Of a DNA stretch of 64,000 nucleotides, positions 25,445 through 34,836 are shown one piece after another. The stretch is from the NCBI GenBank assembly GCA_963850995.1, contig CAWKNQ010000016.1, positions 186,001 to 250,000 on the forward strand, in the 5' to 3' direction. The notes under the pieces were generated by a model that saw only the letters and a program-made list of their open reading frames with translations, ran no database searches and was not told the DNA's origin. The stretch comes from Gaiellasilicea sp963850995 (GTDB taxonomy: Bacteria; Actinomycetota; Thermoleophilia; Gaiellales; Gaiellaceae). A program made the position numbers and the translations under genes. Position 1 is the stretch's first letter. The number at the start of each line of letters is the position of its first letter.

Positions 25445-27137
25445 GGCACGCGTCGACCCGGTCACGCTCCAGATCGTGGGCAACGCGCTCGCGTCGATCG
25501 CAGACGAGATGGCGACGACGATCTGCCGGACCGCACACTCGACCGTCGTCCGGGACGGCATGGACTTCTCGGCCGTCGTCTGCGACGCGAAAGGACGGAC
25601 GGTCGCGCAGGCGGTCAGCGTGCCGTTCCACCTCGGCTCGATCCCCGCCGCGATGGAGACGCTCCTCGCCCACTACGGCGAGCGCTTCAGGCCCGGCGAC
25701 GTGTTCGTGCTGAACGACCCCTTCGACGGCGGCATGCACCTGCAGGACATCTTCGTCTTCAAGCCCGTCCACCTCGACGGCGAGCTGATCGGCTTCACGG
25801 CGACGACTGCGCACCACGGCGATGTGGGTGGCCGCCTGCCCGGCTCGAGCGCCTGCGACAACACCGAGATCTTCCAGGAGGGCATCCGCCTGCCCTGGCT
25901 GCGCCTCTATGCGGAGGGCGAGCCGGTGGAGGACGTCTTCAAGATCATCGAGGCGAACGTGCGCATCCCGCGGATGACGTTCGGCGACCTCGGGGCGCAG
26001 GTGGCCGCGTGCTCGGTTGCCGAGCGCGCCCTGATCGCGCTCGGCGAGCGGCACGGGACGGAGATGCTCGCGGACCTGCTGGAGGCGCTGATCGACTACA
26101 CAGAGCGGCTCGTCCGGCAGGAGATCGCGACCTGGCCCGACGGCACCGCCTCCTTCACCGACTACCTCGGCTCGGACGGGGTCGACGTCTGCGACGTCCC
26201 GATCACGGCACACGTGACGATCGCGGGCGACGAGATCACGGCCGACCTGACCGATGCGTCGCCGATGGTGCAGGGCTCGCTGAACAGCACGCGCTCGTTC
26301 GTGCAGGCCTGCGTTTACCAGGTGGTGCGGGCCGCGCTGACCGTCGAGGTGCCGAACACGGCCGGCGCGTTTCGCCCGATCCACGTCCTCACCAAGCCGG
26401 GGACAATCGCAGAGGTGGTGATGCCCGGTGCCTCGTCGATGCGGGGCGTGACGGGGTTCCGCGTGGTCGACGCCGTCAGCGGCGCGCTCGCCCAACTCCT
26501 GCCGCACCGCGTCGCCGCCGCGGGCGAGGGCGGCAACACGCTCGCCATCTTCGGCGCCGAGCGCCCGGACGGCGGCCGCTTCATCTTCTACGAGCTGGTC
26601 GTCGGCACCTGGGGTGGAACGCCGGAGGGCGACGGCAACGACGGCCTCACGAACCCGGCGAGCCTCGCCGCGAACATCCCGGTCGAGGTGGCCGAGTCCG
26701 AGTACCCGATCGTGATCGAGCGGTACGGGCTCGTGCCCGACTCGGGTGGCGCCGGCTTGCACCGCGGCGGCCTCGCGATCGAGCGTGTCTGGCGCTGCCT
26801 GACGCCCAGGACGTCCCTGATCGTCCGCTCCGACCGGGCGACGCATGCGCCGTACGGCCTAGCCGGCGGAGGATCCGGCGCGCTCTCCGAGAACCTGCTC
26901 CTGCACCCCGACGGGAGCAACGAGGTGCTGCCGCCGATGTTCTCGATCGAGATCGGGGCGGGCGACGTCTACGAGCACCGAACGGCGGGCGGCGGCGGCT
27001 GGGGCGATCCGCTCGAGCGCGACCCCGCCGCCGTCGCCGACGATGTCCTGAACGAGAAGGTCAGCCCGGAGGCGGCGCGCAGGCTCTACGGCGTCGTGGT
27101 CGCCGACGACGGCAGTGCGGAGAGGAGGAGCGCATGA
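25434..27137 (+). CDS. hyuB: Hydantoinase/oxoprolinase subunit B (HyuB), first copy
   Basis: HyuB subunit of 567 residues (Hydantoinase_B domain over nearly its whole length). Typical blocks: VDPVTLQIVGNALASIADEM, TICRTAHSTVVRDGMDFSAV, PFHLGSIPAAM, FVLNDPFDGGMHLQDIFVF, TTAHHGDVGGRLPGS, the IFQEGIRLPWL segment, QGSLNSTRSFVQACVYQV and the glycine-rich end GGGGWGDPLERDP. ATG at 25434 is fixed by similarity and lies inside the hyuA end. This copy differs clearly from the two later HyuB genes, so it is a separate lineage that probably pairs with the A subunit just before it. ATGA overlap with the following oxidase gene. Confidence 0.92.
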   Translation: MAVEARVDPVTLQIVGNALASIADEMATTICRTAHSTVVRDGMDFSAVVCDAKGRTVAQAVSVPFHLGSIPAAMETLLAHYGERFRPGDVFVLNDPFDGGMHLQDIFVFKPVHLDGELIGFTATTAHHGDVGGRLPGSSACDNTEIFQEGIRLPWLRLYAEGEPVEDVFKIIEANVRIPRMTFGDLGAQVAACSVAERALIALGERHGTEMLADLLEALIDYTERLVRQEIATWPDGTASFTDYLGSDGVDVCDVPITAHVTIAGDEITADLTDASPMVQGSLNSTRSFVQACVYQVVRAALTVEVPNTAGAFRPIHVLTKPGTIAEVVMPGASSMRGVTGFRVVDAVSGALAQLLPHRVAAAGEGGNTLAIFGAERPDGGRFIFYELVVGTWGGTPEGDGNDGLTNPASLAANIPVEVAESEYPIVIERYGLVPDSGGAGLHRGGLAIERVWRCLTPRTSLIVRSDRATHAPYGLAGGGSGALSENLLLHPDGSNEVLPPMFSIEIGAGDVYEHRTAGGGGWGDPLERDPAAVADDVLNEKVSPEAARRLYGVVVADDGSAERRSA

Positions 27138-28318
27138 AGGCCGACGCGGTCGTGATCGGAGGCGGGATCATCGGGGCGAGCGTGGCCCACTTCCTGACGA
27201 AGCTCCGCTACGGCCGGGTGACGCTGGTCGAGAAGTCGGAGATCTGCGGCGGCTCGACCCAGTACTCGGCCGCGCACGTCCGCCAGCACTACTCGAACGA
27301 GGTCGCGATCAGGCTCGCCGTCCGCGGCGCCGGGATGTTCGCGAACGCCGAGGAGGAGCTGGGCGGGCCCGCGGGCTTCGTCCAGCACGGCTACATGGTG
27401 CTGGCGCCGCCGGACCAGGAGCAGGCGATCCGGGATGTCGTGCCCGTCCAGCAGCGCTTCGGCGTGCAGACGGAGATCCTCACGCCCGAGGAGGTGTCGC
27501 ACCGCTGGCCGGAGCTCGACGTCGAGGGGATCGCCCTCGCGTGCTTCGAGCAGACGTCGGGCTACGCCGACCCTGTCGCGACCGTGCGCTCACTCGTGCG
27601 CTCCGCCGAGCGCGAAGGGCTCGACGTGCTCGAGGGCTGCGAGGCAACGGGCATCGAGACGGAAAACGGCCGTGTGACCGGCGTCGTCACCACTCAGGGG
27701 ACGATCGCGACCGGCGTCGTCGTGAACGCCGGCGGCCCTTGGGGCGACCGGATCGGCCGGATGGTCGGGATCGACTATCCGATCAGGTTCAGCCGCGAGC
27801 ACGAGGCGGTCTTCGAGGCGCCCGCGGGCTTCGGCGAGATCCCGGTCATGTCCGACGCGGCGCAGCAGCTCTACTTCCGCCGCTACGGCGAGGGCAAGGT
27901 GCTCGTCGGCGAGGGCTGGCCGAAGCAGGCCGAGCCTGCCGACCCGGAGAGCTACGACGACGGCACCGACGAGGCGCACCTCGCGCGGATGGTGCCGAGG
28001 CTCGTCCGCCGCGTGCCCTCGCTCGCTGCGACGATCGGGAGCGACGGCTACGGCGGCGCCTACGTCAAGGGCTACTCGGGCGTGTACGACATCACCGAGG
28101 ACTGGTACCCGATCGTCGGGGCGGAGGAGGTGGGCGGGTACTACTCGGCCTTCGGCGGCAGCGGTCACTGCTTCAAGCTCGGCCCGGCGATCGGCGAGGC
28201 GCTCGCGTCCGTGATCGCAGGCGAGGAGCCGGAGATCGACATCTCGAGCCTGTCGGGAACCCGCTTCGCCGAAGGGCGCACGTTCGGCTCCGTCTGGGGG
28301 CCGGGAAACCGCGCGTGA
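27134..28318 (+). CDS. FAD-dependent amine oxidase (DAO family, sarcosine oxidase beta-like)
   Basis: DAO-family flavoenzyme of 394 residues. The dinucleotide fold is at the start (VVIGGGIIGASVAHFL, LVEKSEICGGSTQYSAAHVR), FAD contact later at VVVNAGGPWGDRIG, and the C-terminal signature YYSAFGGSGHCFKLGPAIGE closes over the flavin. Relatives oxidise secondary amines (sarcosine, dimethylglycine) or D-amino acids. GAGGAGGAGC precedes the ATG at 27134, which overlaps the hyuB stop (ATGA). Placed between hyuAB and an enolase-superfamily gene, it may oxidise the N-substituted amino acid released after ring opening; this is inference. Confidence 0.9.
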   Translation: MKADAVVIGGGIIGASVAHFLTKLRYGRVTLVEKSEICGGSTQYSAAHVRQHYSNEVAIRLAVRGAGMFANAEEELGGPAGFVQHGYMVLAPPDQEQAIRDVVPVQQRFGVQTEILTPEEVSHRWPELDVEGIALACFEQTSGYADPVATVRSLVRSAEREGLDVLEGCEATGIETENGRVTGVVTTQGTIATGVVVNAGGPWGDRIGRMVGIDYPIRFSREHEAVFEAPAGFGEIPVMSDAAQQLYFRRYGEGKVLVGEGWPKQAEPADPESYDDGTDEAHLARMVPRLVRRVPSLAATIGSDGYGGAYVKGYSGVYDITEDWYPIVGAEEVGGYYSAFGGSGHCFKLGPAIGEALASVIAGEEPEIDISSLSGTRFAEGRTFGSVWGPGNRA

Positions 28319-29430
28319 GGATCACCGCCGTCACCGCGACGCCGGTCGCGATCCCGCTCGCGCGGCCGTTCCACTGGCGCTCCGGCGTGCAGGAGGGAGC
28401 GAACCTCGTCCTCTTCACGGTCGAGACCGACGCCGGCGCGACCGGGTACGGCGAGTCGATCTGCGAGGACCCCGCCGCCGTCGAGTCGTACGGCCGGCTG
28501 ATGGCCCGTGCGTTCCTCGGCCGCTCGCCCGGGGACGTCGAGGCCATCCTCGGCGAGCTCTGGCGCGAGGGACGCTGGCGCGTCGTCCCCCACTTCTCGC
28601 TCCAGGTGCTGAGCGGGATCGAGTCGGCGTGCTGGGACGCGCTCGGCAAGGGGCTCGGCGTGCCGGCGTCGACGTTCCTCGGCGGCCGTGTGCACGACGA
28701 GGTCGACTTCATGGCCTTCCCGCAGGGAGACACGGCCGACGAGCTGGCACGCGACGCCGCCGCGCTGGCTGCCGAGGGCCATCGCGTCGTCTACCTCAAG
28801 GTCGGTCGCGGCCACCGCGACGACGCGGAGATCGTCGGCGCGGTGCGCGACGCGATCGGCCCCGAGCCGCTGCTCCGCGTCGACCCGAACGAGGCGTGGG
28901 ACGTGCCGGGCGCGGTCGATGCGATCCGTCGGCTCGAGCCGTTCGACCTCGACTGGGTCGAGCAGCCCGTGCCGGCCGGCAACGTCTCCGGCCTCGCCTG
29001 GGTGCGGCGCTCGGTCGAGACGAAGATCGCCGCCGACCAGGCGGTGCACACGACGTCGGAGCTCCGAGCGGTGCTCGAACAGGAGGCGGCGGACGCGATC
29101 GTGCTCGGCAGCCACGAGTCGGGCGGCCTCTGGCGGTGGCGCCAGCTGGCGTACCTGGCGGAGGCGTACGGGATCCCGATGAACCGGCACGCCTGCGTCG
29201 AGAGCGCGATCTCGACCTTCGCCGCGCTCCAGGTCATGTCCACGCTCCCGAACCAGACGCTCGGCAACCAGGTCATGCACCACCTGCTCACCGAGCAGCT
29301 CGTGACGACGCCGATCGAGCTCACCGGCGGACGCGTCGCGGTCCCGACGGCGCCGGGGCTCGGCTTCGAGATCGACCTGGACGCGGTCGAGCGGGCGCGC
29401 GAGCGGTACGAGAAGCAAGGGCCGTACTGA
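28315..29430 (+). CDS. Enolase-superfamily enzyme (mandelate racemase/muconate cycloisomerase type)
   Basis: 371-residue enolase-superfamily protein: capping domain (about 1-120) and TIM barrel. The metal ligands are Asp190 (LRVDPNEAW), Glu216 (WVEQPVP) and Asp241, with the usual Asp-Glu pair changed to Asp-Gln (IAADQAVHT). The KxK base motif reads YLK162, so only the second lysine remains, and His292 (MNRHACVES) may be the other acid/base. The chemistry would start with proton abstraction next to a carboxylate (racemase, cycloisomerase or dehydratase). GTG at 28315 in a GTGA overlap; TGATG overlap to the next gene. Substrate unknown; position inside a hydantoinase operon suggests an amino-acid derivative. 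Confidence 0.88.
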   Translation: MRITAVTATPVAIPLARPFHWRSGVQEGANLVLFTVETDAGATGYGESICEDPAAVESYGRLMARAFLGRSPGDVEAILGELWREGRWRVVPHFSLQVLSGIESACWDALGKGLGVPASTFLGGRVHDEVDFMAFPQGDTADELARDAAALAAEGHRVVYLKVGRGHRDDAEIVGAVRDAIGPEPLLRVDPNEAWDVPGAVDAIRRLEPFDLDWVEQPVPAGNVSGLAWVRRSVETKIAADQAVHTTSELRAVLEQEAADAIVLGSHESGGLWRWRQLAYLAEAYGIPMNRHACVESAISTFAALQVMSTLPNQTLGNQVMHHLLTEQLVTTPIELTGGRVAVPTAPGLGFEIDLDAVERARERYEKQGPY

Positions 29431-31079
29431 TGGATCCGATCAGCTTCGAGGTGATCCGCAACGCGCTCGTCGCGGCGACCGACGAGATGGTGCTGACGCT
29501 CCGGCGCAGCGCCTACTCGACCAACATCAAGACGCGCTCCGACTTCTCGTGCGCGTTCTTCGACACCGAGCTCCGCGCCGTCGCGCAGGGCTTCACCCAG
29601 CCGGTCCACCTCGGCTCGATGGTCGAGCAGGTGCCGCGCGCGATCCTCGACTACGGCCCCGAGAATCTCCAGCCCGGCGACGTGATCATCACGAACGACC
29701 CCTTTCCGAGCGGCGTCCATCTGAACGACATCAGCCTGATCTCGCCCGTCCACGAGGACGGCGAGCTGCTCGGCTACGTCGCGAACCTCGCGCACCACGT
29801 CGACGTCGGCGGCGGCGCGCCGGCCTCGATCGGAGCCTTCCGCGAGGTATTCCAGGAGGGCGTGATCATCCCGCCCGTGAAGGTGGTCGCGGGCGGGCGG
29901 ATCGTGCGCGACGTCTTCGACCTGATCCTCGCCCAGATCCGCTCGAAGCACGAGACCGGAGGCGACTTCCGCGCCCAGATCGCCGCCAACGCGACCGGCG
30001 TGCGCCGGCTCCAGGCGCTCACCGCCCGGCACGGGCTCGAGACGGTCGCCGGCACCATGCGCGAGCTCCTCGACTACACCGAGCGGCGCACGCGCGCCGA
30101 GCTCGCGACCCTGCCGCATGGCGTCTACGAAGCGGAGGGCACGGTCGACGTGGACGGGTACACGGACGATCCGGTGCTGCTGAAGGCGCGGATCGAGATC
30201 ACTCCCGGCGGCGTCGGCTTCGACCTGACCGGCTCCGACCCGCAGCGCCGCGCGCCGGTCAACTCCACCTACGCGCAGACGTTCTCGGCCTGCGCTTACG
30301 CGGTCAAGTGCCTGATCGACCCCGACCTCCCGGTCAACGACGGCTTCTACCGCGTCGTCAGCCTCGACGCGCCTGCCGGGACGGTGACGAACTGCACCTG
30401 GCCGAGCCCCGTCGTCGGGGGCTGGGAGACGCAGACGCGGCTCGTCGACGTGATCTTCCGCGCGCTGCTCCCCGCGCTGCCCGAACGGCTGCCCGCGGGG
30501 ACGAAGGCGATGATGTGTCACGCGGGCTTCGGCGGCGTCGACCCGCAGACCAACGAGTACTTCTGCTTCCTCGAGACGTTCGGCGGCGGCTACGGCGGCC
30601 GCTTCGCGAGCGACGGGCCGGACGCGGTGCAGACGCACGGCCAGAACACCGAGAACGCGCCGGTCGAGGAGACCGAGCTCAACTATCCGGTGCGGGTCGC
30701 GCGCCTCTCACTCGTGGAGGACTCGGGCGGCCCGGGCCGCTTCCGCGGCGGGCTCGGGTTGCGCAAGGACTTCGTCTTCGACCGTGCGACGACATTCACC
30801 GTACTCGCCGACCGCACGCTCGCCGGACCTGCAGGCGCGTTCGGCGGCCGGCCCGGGAAGCCGGCGGAGTACGTGCTGATCCGCGGCGACGTCGAGACCC
30901 GGCTCGCCGCGAAGACGACGATCGACGTCGAGCCCGGCGACACCGTCAGCTACCGCACCTGCGGCGGCGGCGGGTACGGCCCGCCCGAGGAGCGCGAGCG
31001 CGAGCTCGTCGCGCGGGACGTGCGCGAGGGAAAGGTCAGCCTCGCGGGCGCGCGAGAGGAGTACGGATGGCCACCGTGA
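29430..31079 (+). CDS. hyuB: Hydantoinase/oxoprolinase subunit B (HyuB), second copy
   Basis: HyuB subunit of 549 residues. It starts MDPISFEVIRNALVAATDEM and carries RRSAYSTNIKTRSDFSCAFF, QPVHLGSMVEQVP, IITNDPFPSGVHLNDISLIS, LAHHVDVGGGAPASIGAF, SDPQRRAPVNSTYAQTF and the C-terminal TCGGGGYGPPEERERELV. It is much closer to the next gene than to the HyuB at 25.4 kb. ATG at 29430 is in a TGATG overlap with the enolase-superfamily gene. Together with the next two genes it makes a B2-B3-A2 set, an inverted order relative to A1-B1. Confidence 0.92.
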   Translation: MDPISFEVIRNALVAATDEMVLTLRRSAYSTNIKTRSDFSCAFFDTELRAVAQGFTQPVHLGSMVEQVPRAILDYGPENLQPGDVIITNDPFPSGVHLNDISLISPVHEDGELLGYVANLAHHVDVGGGAPASIGAFREVFQEGVIIPPVKVVAGGRIVRDVFDLILAQIRSKHETGGDFRAQIAANATGVRRLQALTARHGLETVAGTMRELLDYTERRTRAELATLPHGVYEAEGTVDVDGYTDDPVLLKARIEITPGGVGFDLTGSDPQRRAPVNSTYAQTFSACAYAVKCLIDPDLPVNDGFYRVVSLDAPAGTVTNCTWPSPVVGGWETQTRLVDVIFRALLPALPERLPAGTKAMMCHAGFGGVDPQTNEYFCFLETFGGGYGGRFASDGPDAVQTHGQNTENAPVEETELNYPVRVARLSLVEDSGGPGRFRGGLGLRKDFVFDRATTFTVLADRTLAGPAGAFGGRPGKPAEYVLIRGDVETRLAAKTTIDVEPGDTVSYRTCGGGGYGPPEERERELVARDVREGKVSLAGAREEYGWPP

Positions 31080-32776
31080 CGGTCGACCCGATCTCGTTCG
31101 AGGTGATCCGGAACGCGCTCGTCGCGGCGACCGACGAGATGGCGCTCGCGCTGAAGCGGAGCGCGTACTCGACGAACATCAAGACGCGCTCGGACTTCTC
31201 GTGCGCGTTCTTCGACGCGAAGCTGCGCTCGATCGCGCAGGGGTTCGCCCAGCCCGTGCACCTCGGCTCGATGGTCGAGCAGGTACCGAACGCGGTGCGC
31301 GCCTACGGCGCGGAGAACCTCTCGGCCGGCGACGTGCTCGTGACGAACGACCCGCACCCGAGCGGCGTCCACCTGAACGACGTCAGCCTGATCTCACCCG
31401 TCCACCACGAGGGCGAGCTGATCGGCTACGTCGCGAACCTCGCGCACCACGTCGACGTCGGCGGCGGCGCGCCGGCCTCGATCGGGGCGTTCAGGGAGGT
31501 CTTCCAGGAGGGCGTGATCATCCCGCCGGTCAAGCTGGTGGACGGCGGCGCGATCGTGAAGGACGTCTTCACGCTGATTCTGGCCCAGATCCGCTCGAAG
31601 CACGAGACGGCGGGCGACTTCCGCGCTCAGATCGCCGCGAACGCCACCGGCGTGCGACGCGTCACGGCGCTGGTCGACCGCCACGGGCGCGACACGATCC
31701 TCGCGACGATGGAGGAGCTGCTCGAGTACACGGAGCGGCGCACCCGGGCCGAGCTCGCCGCGCTCGCGCACGGCGTCTACGAGGCCGAGGGCTTCGTCGA
31801 CACGGACGGCTACACCGACGAGACCGTCCGCCTGAAGGTGCGGGTCGAGCTCGACGAGCAGGGCGCCCGCTTCGACACGACCGGCTCCGACCCGCAACGG
31901 CGTGCCCCGGTCAACTCGACCTACGCGATGTCGTTCTCGGCCTGCGCGTACGCCCTCAAGTGCCTGATCGACCCGGATCTGCCCGTCAACGACGGCTTCT
32001 ACCGGCTCGTCAGCCTGCACGCGCCGGCCGGGACCGTCACGAACTGCTCCTGGCCCGGCCCAGTCGTCGGCGGCTGGGAGACCCATGCGCGGCTGATCGA
32101 GGTGATCGTCCGCGCGCTGCTGCCGGCCTCCCCCGAGCGGCTGCCGGCGGGGACGAAGGGGATGATGTGCCAGGCGGGCTTCGGCTCCCTCGACGTCGCC
32201 GCCGGGAAGTACACGTGCTTCTACGACACGTTCGCGGGTGGCTACGGCGGCCGGTTTGCGAGCGACGGTCCCGATGCCGTCCAGTCACACAGCCAGAACA
32301 CCGAGAACGCGCCGATCGAGGAGACCGAGCTCAACTACCCGGTCCGCATCAACCGGCTCTCGCTGGTGGAGGACTCCGAAGGGCCGGGCCGCTTCCGGGG
32401 CGGCCTCGGGCTGCGCAAGGACTATCTCTTCGACCTCCACACCACTTTCACCGTGCTCGCCGACCGCGACAAGGCGGGACCGTGGGGCGCCTTCGGCGGC
32501 CACGCCGGGCGGATCGCCGAGTACGTGCACGTCCGCGACGGTGTCGAGACGCGGCTGTCGTCGAAGACGACGCTCGACCTCGTCCCCGGCGACGTGATCA
32601 GCGTCCGCACGTGCGGCGGCGGCGGGTACGGCGCGCCCGAGGAGCGCGACCCCGAGCGGGTGCTGCGCGACGTGCTCGAGGACAAGGTCAGCCGCGACCG
32701 AGCGCGCGACGTTTATCGCGTTGCTATCGCCGACCGCCGTCTGGATGAGGCGGCGACGGCAACGCTGCGATCATGA
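31067..32776 (+). CDS. hyuB: Hydantoinase/oxoprolinase subunit B (HyuB), third copy (tandem paralogue)
   Basis: HyuB subunit of 569 residues, a tandem duplicate of the gene before it: by eye about four residues in five agree, including the NIKTRSDFSCAFFD, HHVDVGGGAPASIGAFREV and SQNTENAPIEETELNYPVR blocks. ATG at 31067 gives MATVTVDPISFEV and overlaps the previous gene by 13 bases. It differs by a C-terminal extension of about 20 residues (VAIADRRLDEAATATLRS) that covers the ATGA overlap with hyuA2. Both copies look intact with no missing motif, so they may form two different AB complexes or a mixed complex with one A subunit. Confidence 0.92.
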   Translation: MATVTVDPISFEVIRNALVAATDEMALALKRSAYSTNIKTRSDFSCAFFDAKLRSIAQGFAQPVHLGSMVEQVPNAVRAYGAENLSAGDVLVTNDPHPSGVHLNDVSLISPVHHEGELIGYVANLAHHVDVGGGAPASIGAFREVFQEGVIIPPVKLVDGGAIVKDVFTLILAQIRSKHETAGDFRAQIAANATGVRRVTALVDRHGRDTILATMEELLEYTERRTRAELAALAHGVYEAEGFVDTDGYTDETVRLKVRVELDEQGARFDTTGSDPQRRAPVNSTYAMSFSACAYALKCLIDPDLPVNDGFYRLVSLHAPAGTVTNCSWPGPVVGGWETHARLIEVIVRALLPASPERLPAGTKGMMCQAGFGSLDVAAGKYTCFYDTFAGGYGGRFASDGPDAVQSHSQNTENAPIEETELNYPVRINRLSLVEDSEGPGRFRGGLGLRKDYLFDLHTTFTVLADRDKAGPWGAFGGHAGRIAEYVHVRDGVETRLSSKTTLDLVPGDVISVRTCGGGGYGAPEERDPERVLRDVLEDKVSRDRARDVYRVAIADRRLDEAATATLRS

Positions 32777-34836
32777 GCGTTCGCGTGGCCGTCGACATCG
32801 GCGGCACCTTCACCGACGCGACGCTGATCGACGAGGAAACGGGCGCAGTGTCCATCGCGAAGGTGCTGACGACCCCGGCGGATCCTTCCGAGGGGTTCAT
32901 GCAGGCCGTCGACCGTGCACTCGCGAACGGCAGCGTCACCGCGCCGCTTGTTGGCTTCGTCGTCCACGCGACGACCGTGGCCACGAACGCGATCATCGAG
33001 GGCAAGATCGCGCGCGGCGGCTTCGTCACGACCGAGGGCTTTCGCGACCTCCTCGAGATCGCCCGCCAGGTGCGACCGTCGCTCTACGACACCCAGTTCG
33101 AGAAGGCGAAGCCACTCGTTCCCAGGGACCGGGCCGTGACGGTCGCCGAGCGACTCGGTCCCGCCGGCGAGGTGCTGCTCCCGCTCGAGGACGACTCCGT
33201 GCGCGCTGCTGCCGGGATCCTCCGGCGCGAGGGCGTCGAGACGGTCGCCGTGTGCCTGCTCCACGCCTACGTCAACCCCGAGCACGAGCAGCGGGTCGGC
33301 GCGATCCTCGCCGAGGAGCTGCCCGGCGTCCCGGTCTCGCTGTCCGCCGAGGTCGCGCCCGAGTTCCGCGAGTACCTGCGCGCCTCGACGACCGTGATCA
33401 ACGCCGTGATCCGTCCCGTCGTCGAGCGATACCTGGAGCGGATCGAGAGCCGCCTCGCAGACGCGGGCGTCCGGGCCAAGCTCCTCGTGATGCAGTCGAG
33501 CGGCGGCGTCTTCAGCGCCGAGGCCGCGCGCACGCGGCCCGTCTATATGGTCGAGTCCGGCCCCGCCGCCGGCGTGATCGCCTCCGCGTACCTCGGCGAG
33601 ACGCTCGGCCGCCCGGACATCCTCTCGTTCGACATGGGCGGCACGACCGCCAAGGTCGGCCTGATCCAGGGCGGCCGGCCGTCGGTGACGAAGGACTACA
33701 ACGTCGGCGGCCACGCCGGCGCGGGGATCGGTGGGATGTCGCTCTCCGGCTACCCGGTGCGGACGCCGGTCGTCGACCTCGTCGAGATCGGCGCGGGCGG
33801 AGGCTCGATTGCCTGGGTCGACTCAGGAGGGCTGTTGCGCGTCGGGCCGCAGAGCGCCGGCGCCGATCCCGGGCCGGTCTGCTACGGGCGCGGCGGGGTC
33901 GAGCCGACCGTGACGGATGCGAACGTCGCGCTCGGGCGGCTGAACCCGGGCTACTTCCTCGGCGGCGAGATCGACCTCGATGTCGACAGTGCGCGGCGCG
34001 CGATCGAGGAGCGCTGCGGCCAGCCGCTCGGGCTCGACGTCACCGAGGCGGCCAACGGGATCGTCGAGATCGCGAACGCCGCGATGGTCAACGCGCTCCA
34101 CCTGATCTCCGTTCAGCGCGGCTACGACCCGCGCGACTTCGTGCTCTTCGGCTTCGGCGGCGCCGGCCCTGTGCACGCGAACGCGCTCGCGCGCGACGCC
34201 GAGATCCCGGCCCTGCTCATCCCGCGCAGCCCCGGCATCTTCTCCGCCACCGGCCTGCTCTCGACCGATCTGACGCGAGACGCCGCCGTGACCGTGATGC
34301 AGCGCCTCGACGATCTGGACGCGTCCGAGGTCGAGTCGACGTTCGCCCAGCTCGAGGAGGCCGGCCGGAAGGAGCTCGAGGCGGAGGGCCTCGCGCGCGA
34401 GGCGATGAGCTTCGTCCGGAAGGTCGACCTCCGCTACGTGGGCCAGAGCTTCGAGCTCACAGTTCCTGCGGGTGATGGGCTGCTCGAGCGCTTCCACGCC
34501 GAGCACGAGCGCACGTACGGGTTCAGCGCGCCGGAAGAGCCGGTCGAAGCCGTCAGCCTGCGGCTGACGAGCGTCGGGACGATCGAGAAGCCGCCGCCGC
34601 ATCCGCTCGAGACGGGCGGGAAGGCCGAGCCGAAGGAGCACCGGCCCGTCTACTTCGCCGAGTCGGCCGGCTACGTCGACTGCCCGATCTACGACCGCTA
34701 CGCCCTGCCCGCCGCGGCGACGCTCGCAGGCCCGGCGATCGTCGAGGAGCTCGACTCGACCACCGTTCTCCATCCCGGCTATGTCCTGCTCGTCGACGGC
34801 GTCGGCAACCTTCTCATCGAGAGAGGAACGGCGTGA
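32773..34836 (+). CDS. hyuA: Hydantoinase/oxoprolinase subunit A (HyuA), second copy
   Basis: HyuA subunit of 687 residues. N-terminal VAVDIGGTFTDATLIDEE and VVHATTVATNAIIEGKIARG, the QVRPSLYDTQFEKAKPLVPR substrate-region block, LLVMQSSGGVFSAEAA, SFDMGGTTAKVGLIQGGRPS, GAGGGSIAWVDSGG, SAGADPGPVCYGRGG and the C-terminal FVRKVDLRYVGQSFELTVP domain are all in place. The KVGLIQ block and the two Gly-rich loops differ from HyuA1, so this is a separate paralogue, not a recent duplicate. ATGA overlap with hyuB3 and GTGA overlap with the CocE-type gene. Confidence 0.93.
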   Translation: MSVRVAVDIGGTFTDATLIDEETGAVSIAKVLTTPADPSEGFMQAVDRALANGSVTAPLVGFVVHATTVATNAIIEGKIARGGFVTTEGFRDLLEIARQVRPSLYDTQFEKAKPLVPRDRAVTVAERLGPAGEVLLPLEDDSVRAAAGILRREGVETVAVCLLHAYVNPEHEQRVGAILAEELPGVPVSLSAEVAPEFREYLRASTTVINAVIRPVVERYLERIESRLADAGVRAKLLVMQSSGGVFSAEAARTRPVYMVESGPAAGVIASAYLGETLGRPDILSFDMGGTTAKVGLIQGGRPSVTKDYNVGGHAGAGIGGMSLSGYPVRTPVVDLVEIGAGGGSIAWVDSGGLLRVGPQSAGADPGPVCYGRGGVEPTVTDANVALGRLNPGYFLGGEIDLDVDSARRAIEERCGQPLGLDVTEAANGIVEIANAAMVNALHLISVQRGYDPRDFVLFGFGGAGPVHANALARDAEIPALLIPRSPGIFSATGLLSTDLTRDAAVTVMQRLDDLDASEVESTFAQLEEAGRKELEAEGLAREAMSFVRKVDLRYVGQSFELTVPAGDGLLERFHAEHERTYGFSAPEEPVEAVSLRLTSVGTIEKPPPHPLETGGKAEPKEHRPVYFAESAGYVDCPIYDRYALPAAATLAGPAIVEELDSTTVLHPGYVLLVDGVGNLLIERGTA

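Noticed and set aside
29430..32776. HyuB repeat as a mobile element or assembly duplicate
   Set aside because: The two copies differ throughout at the protein level and have no terminal repeats or transposase; an old tandem gene duplication fits better.
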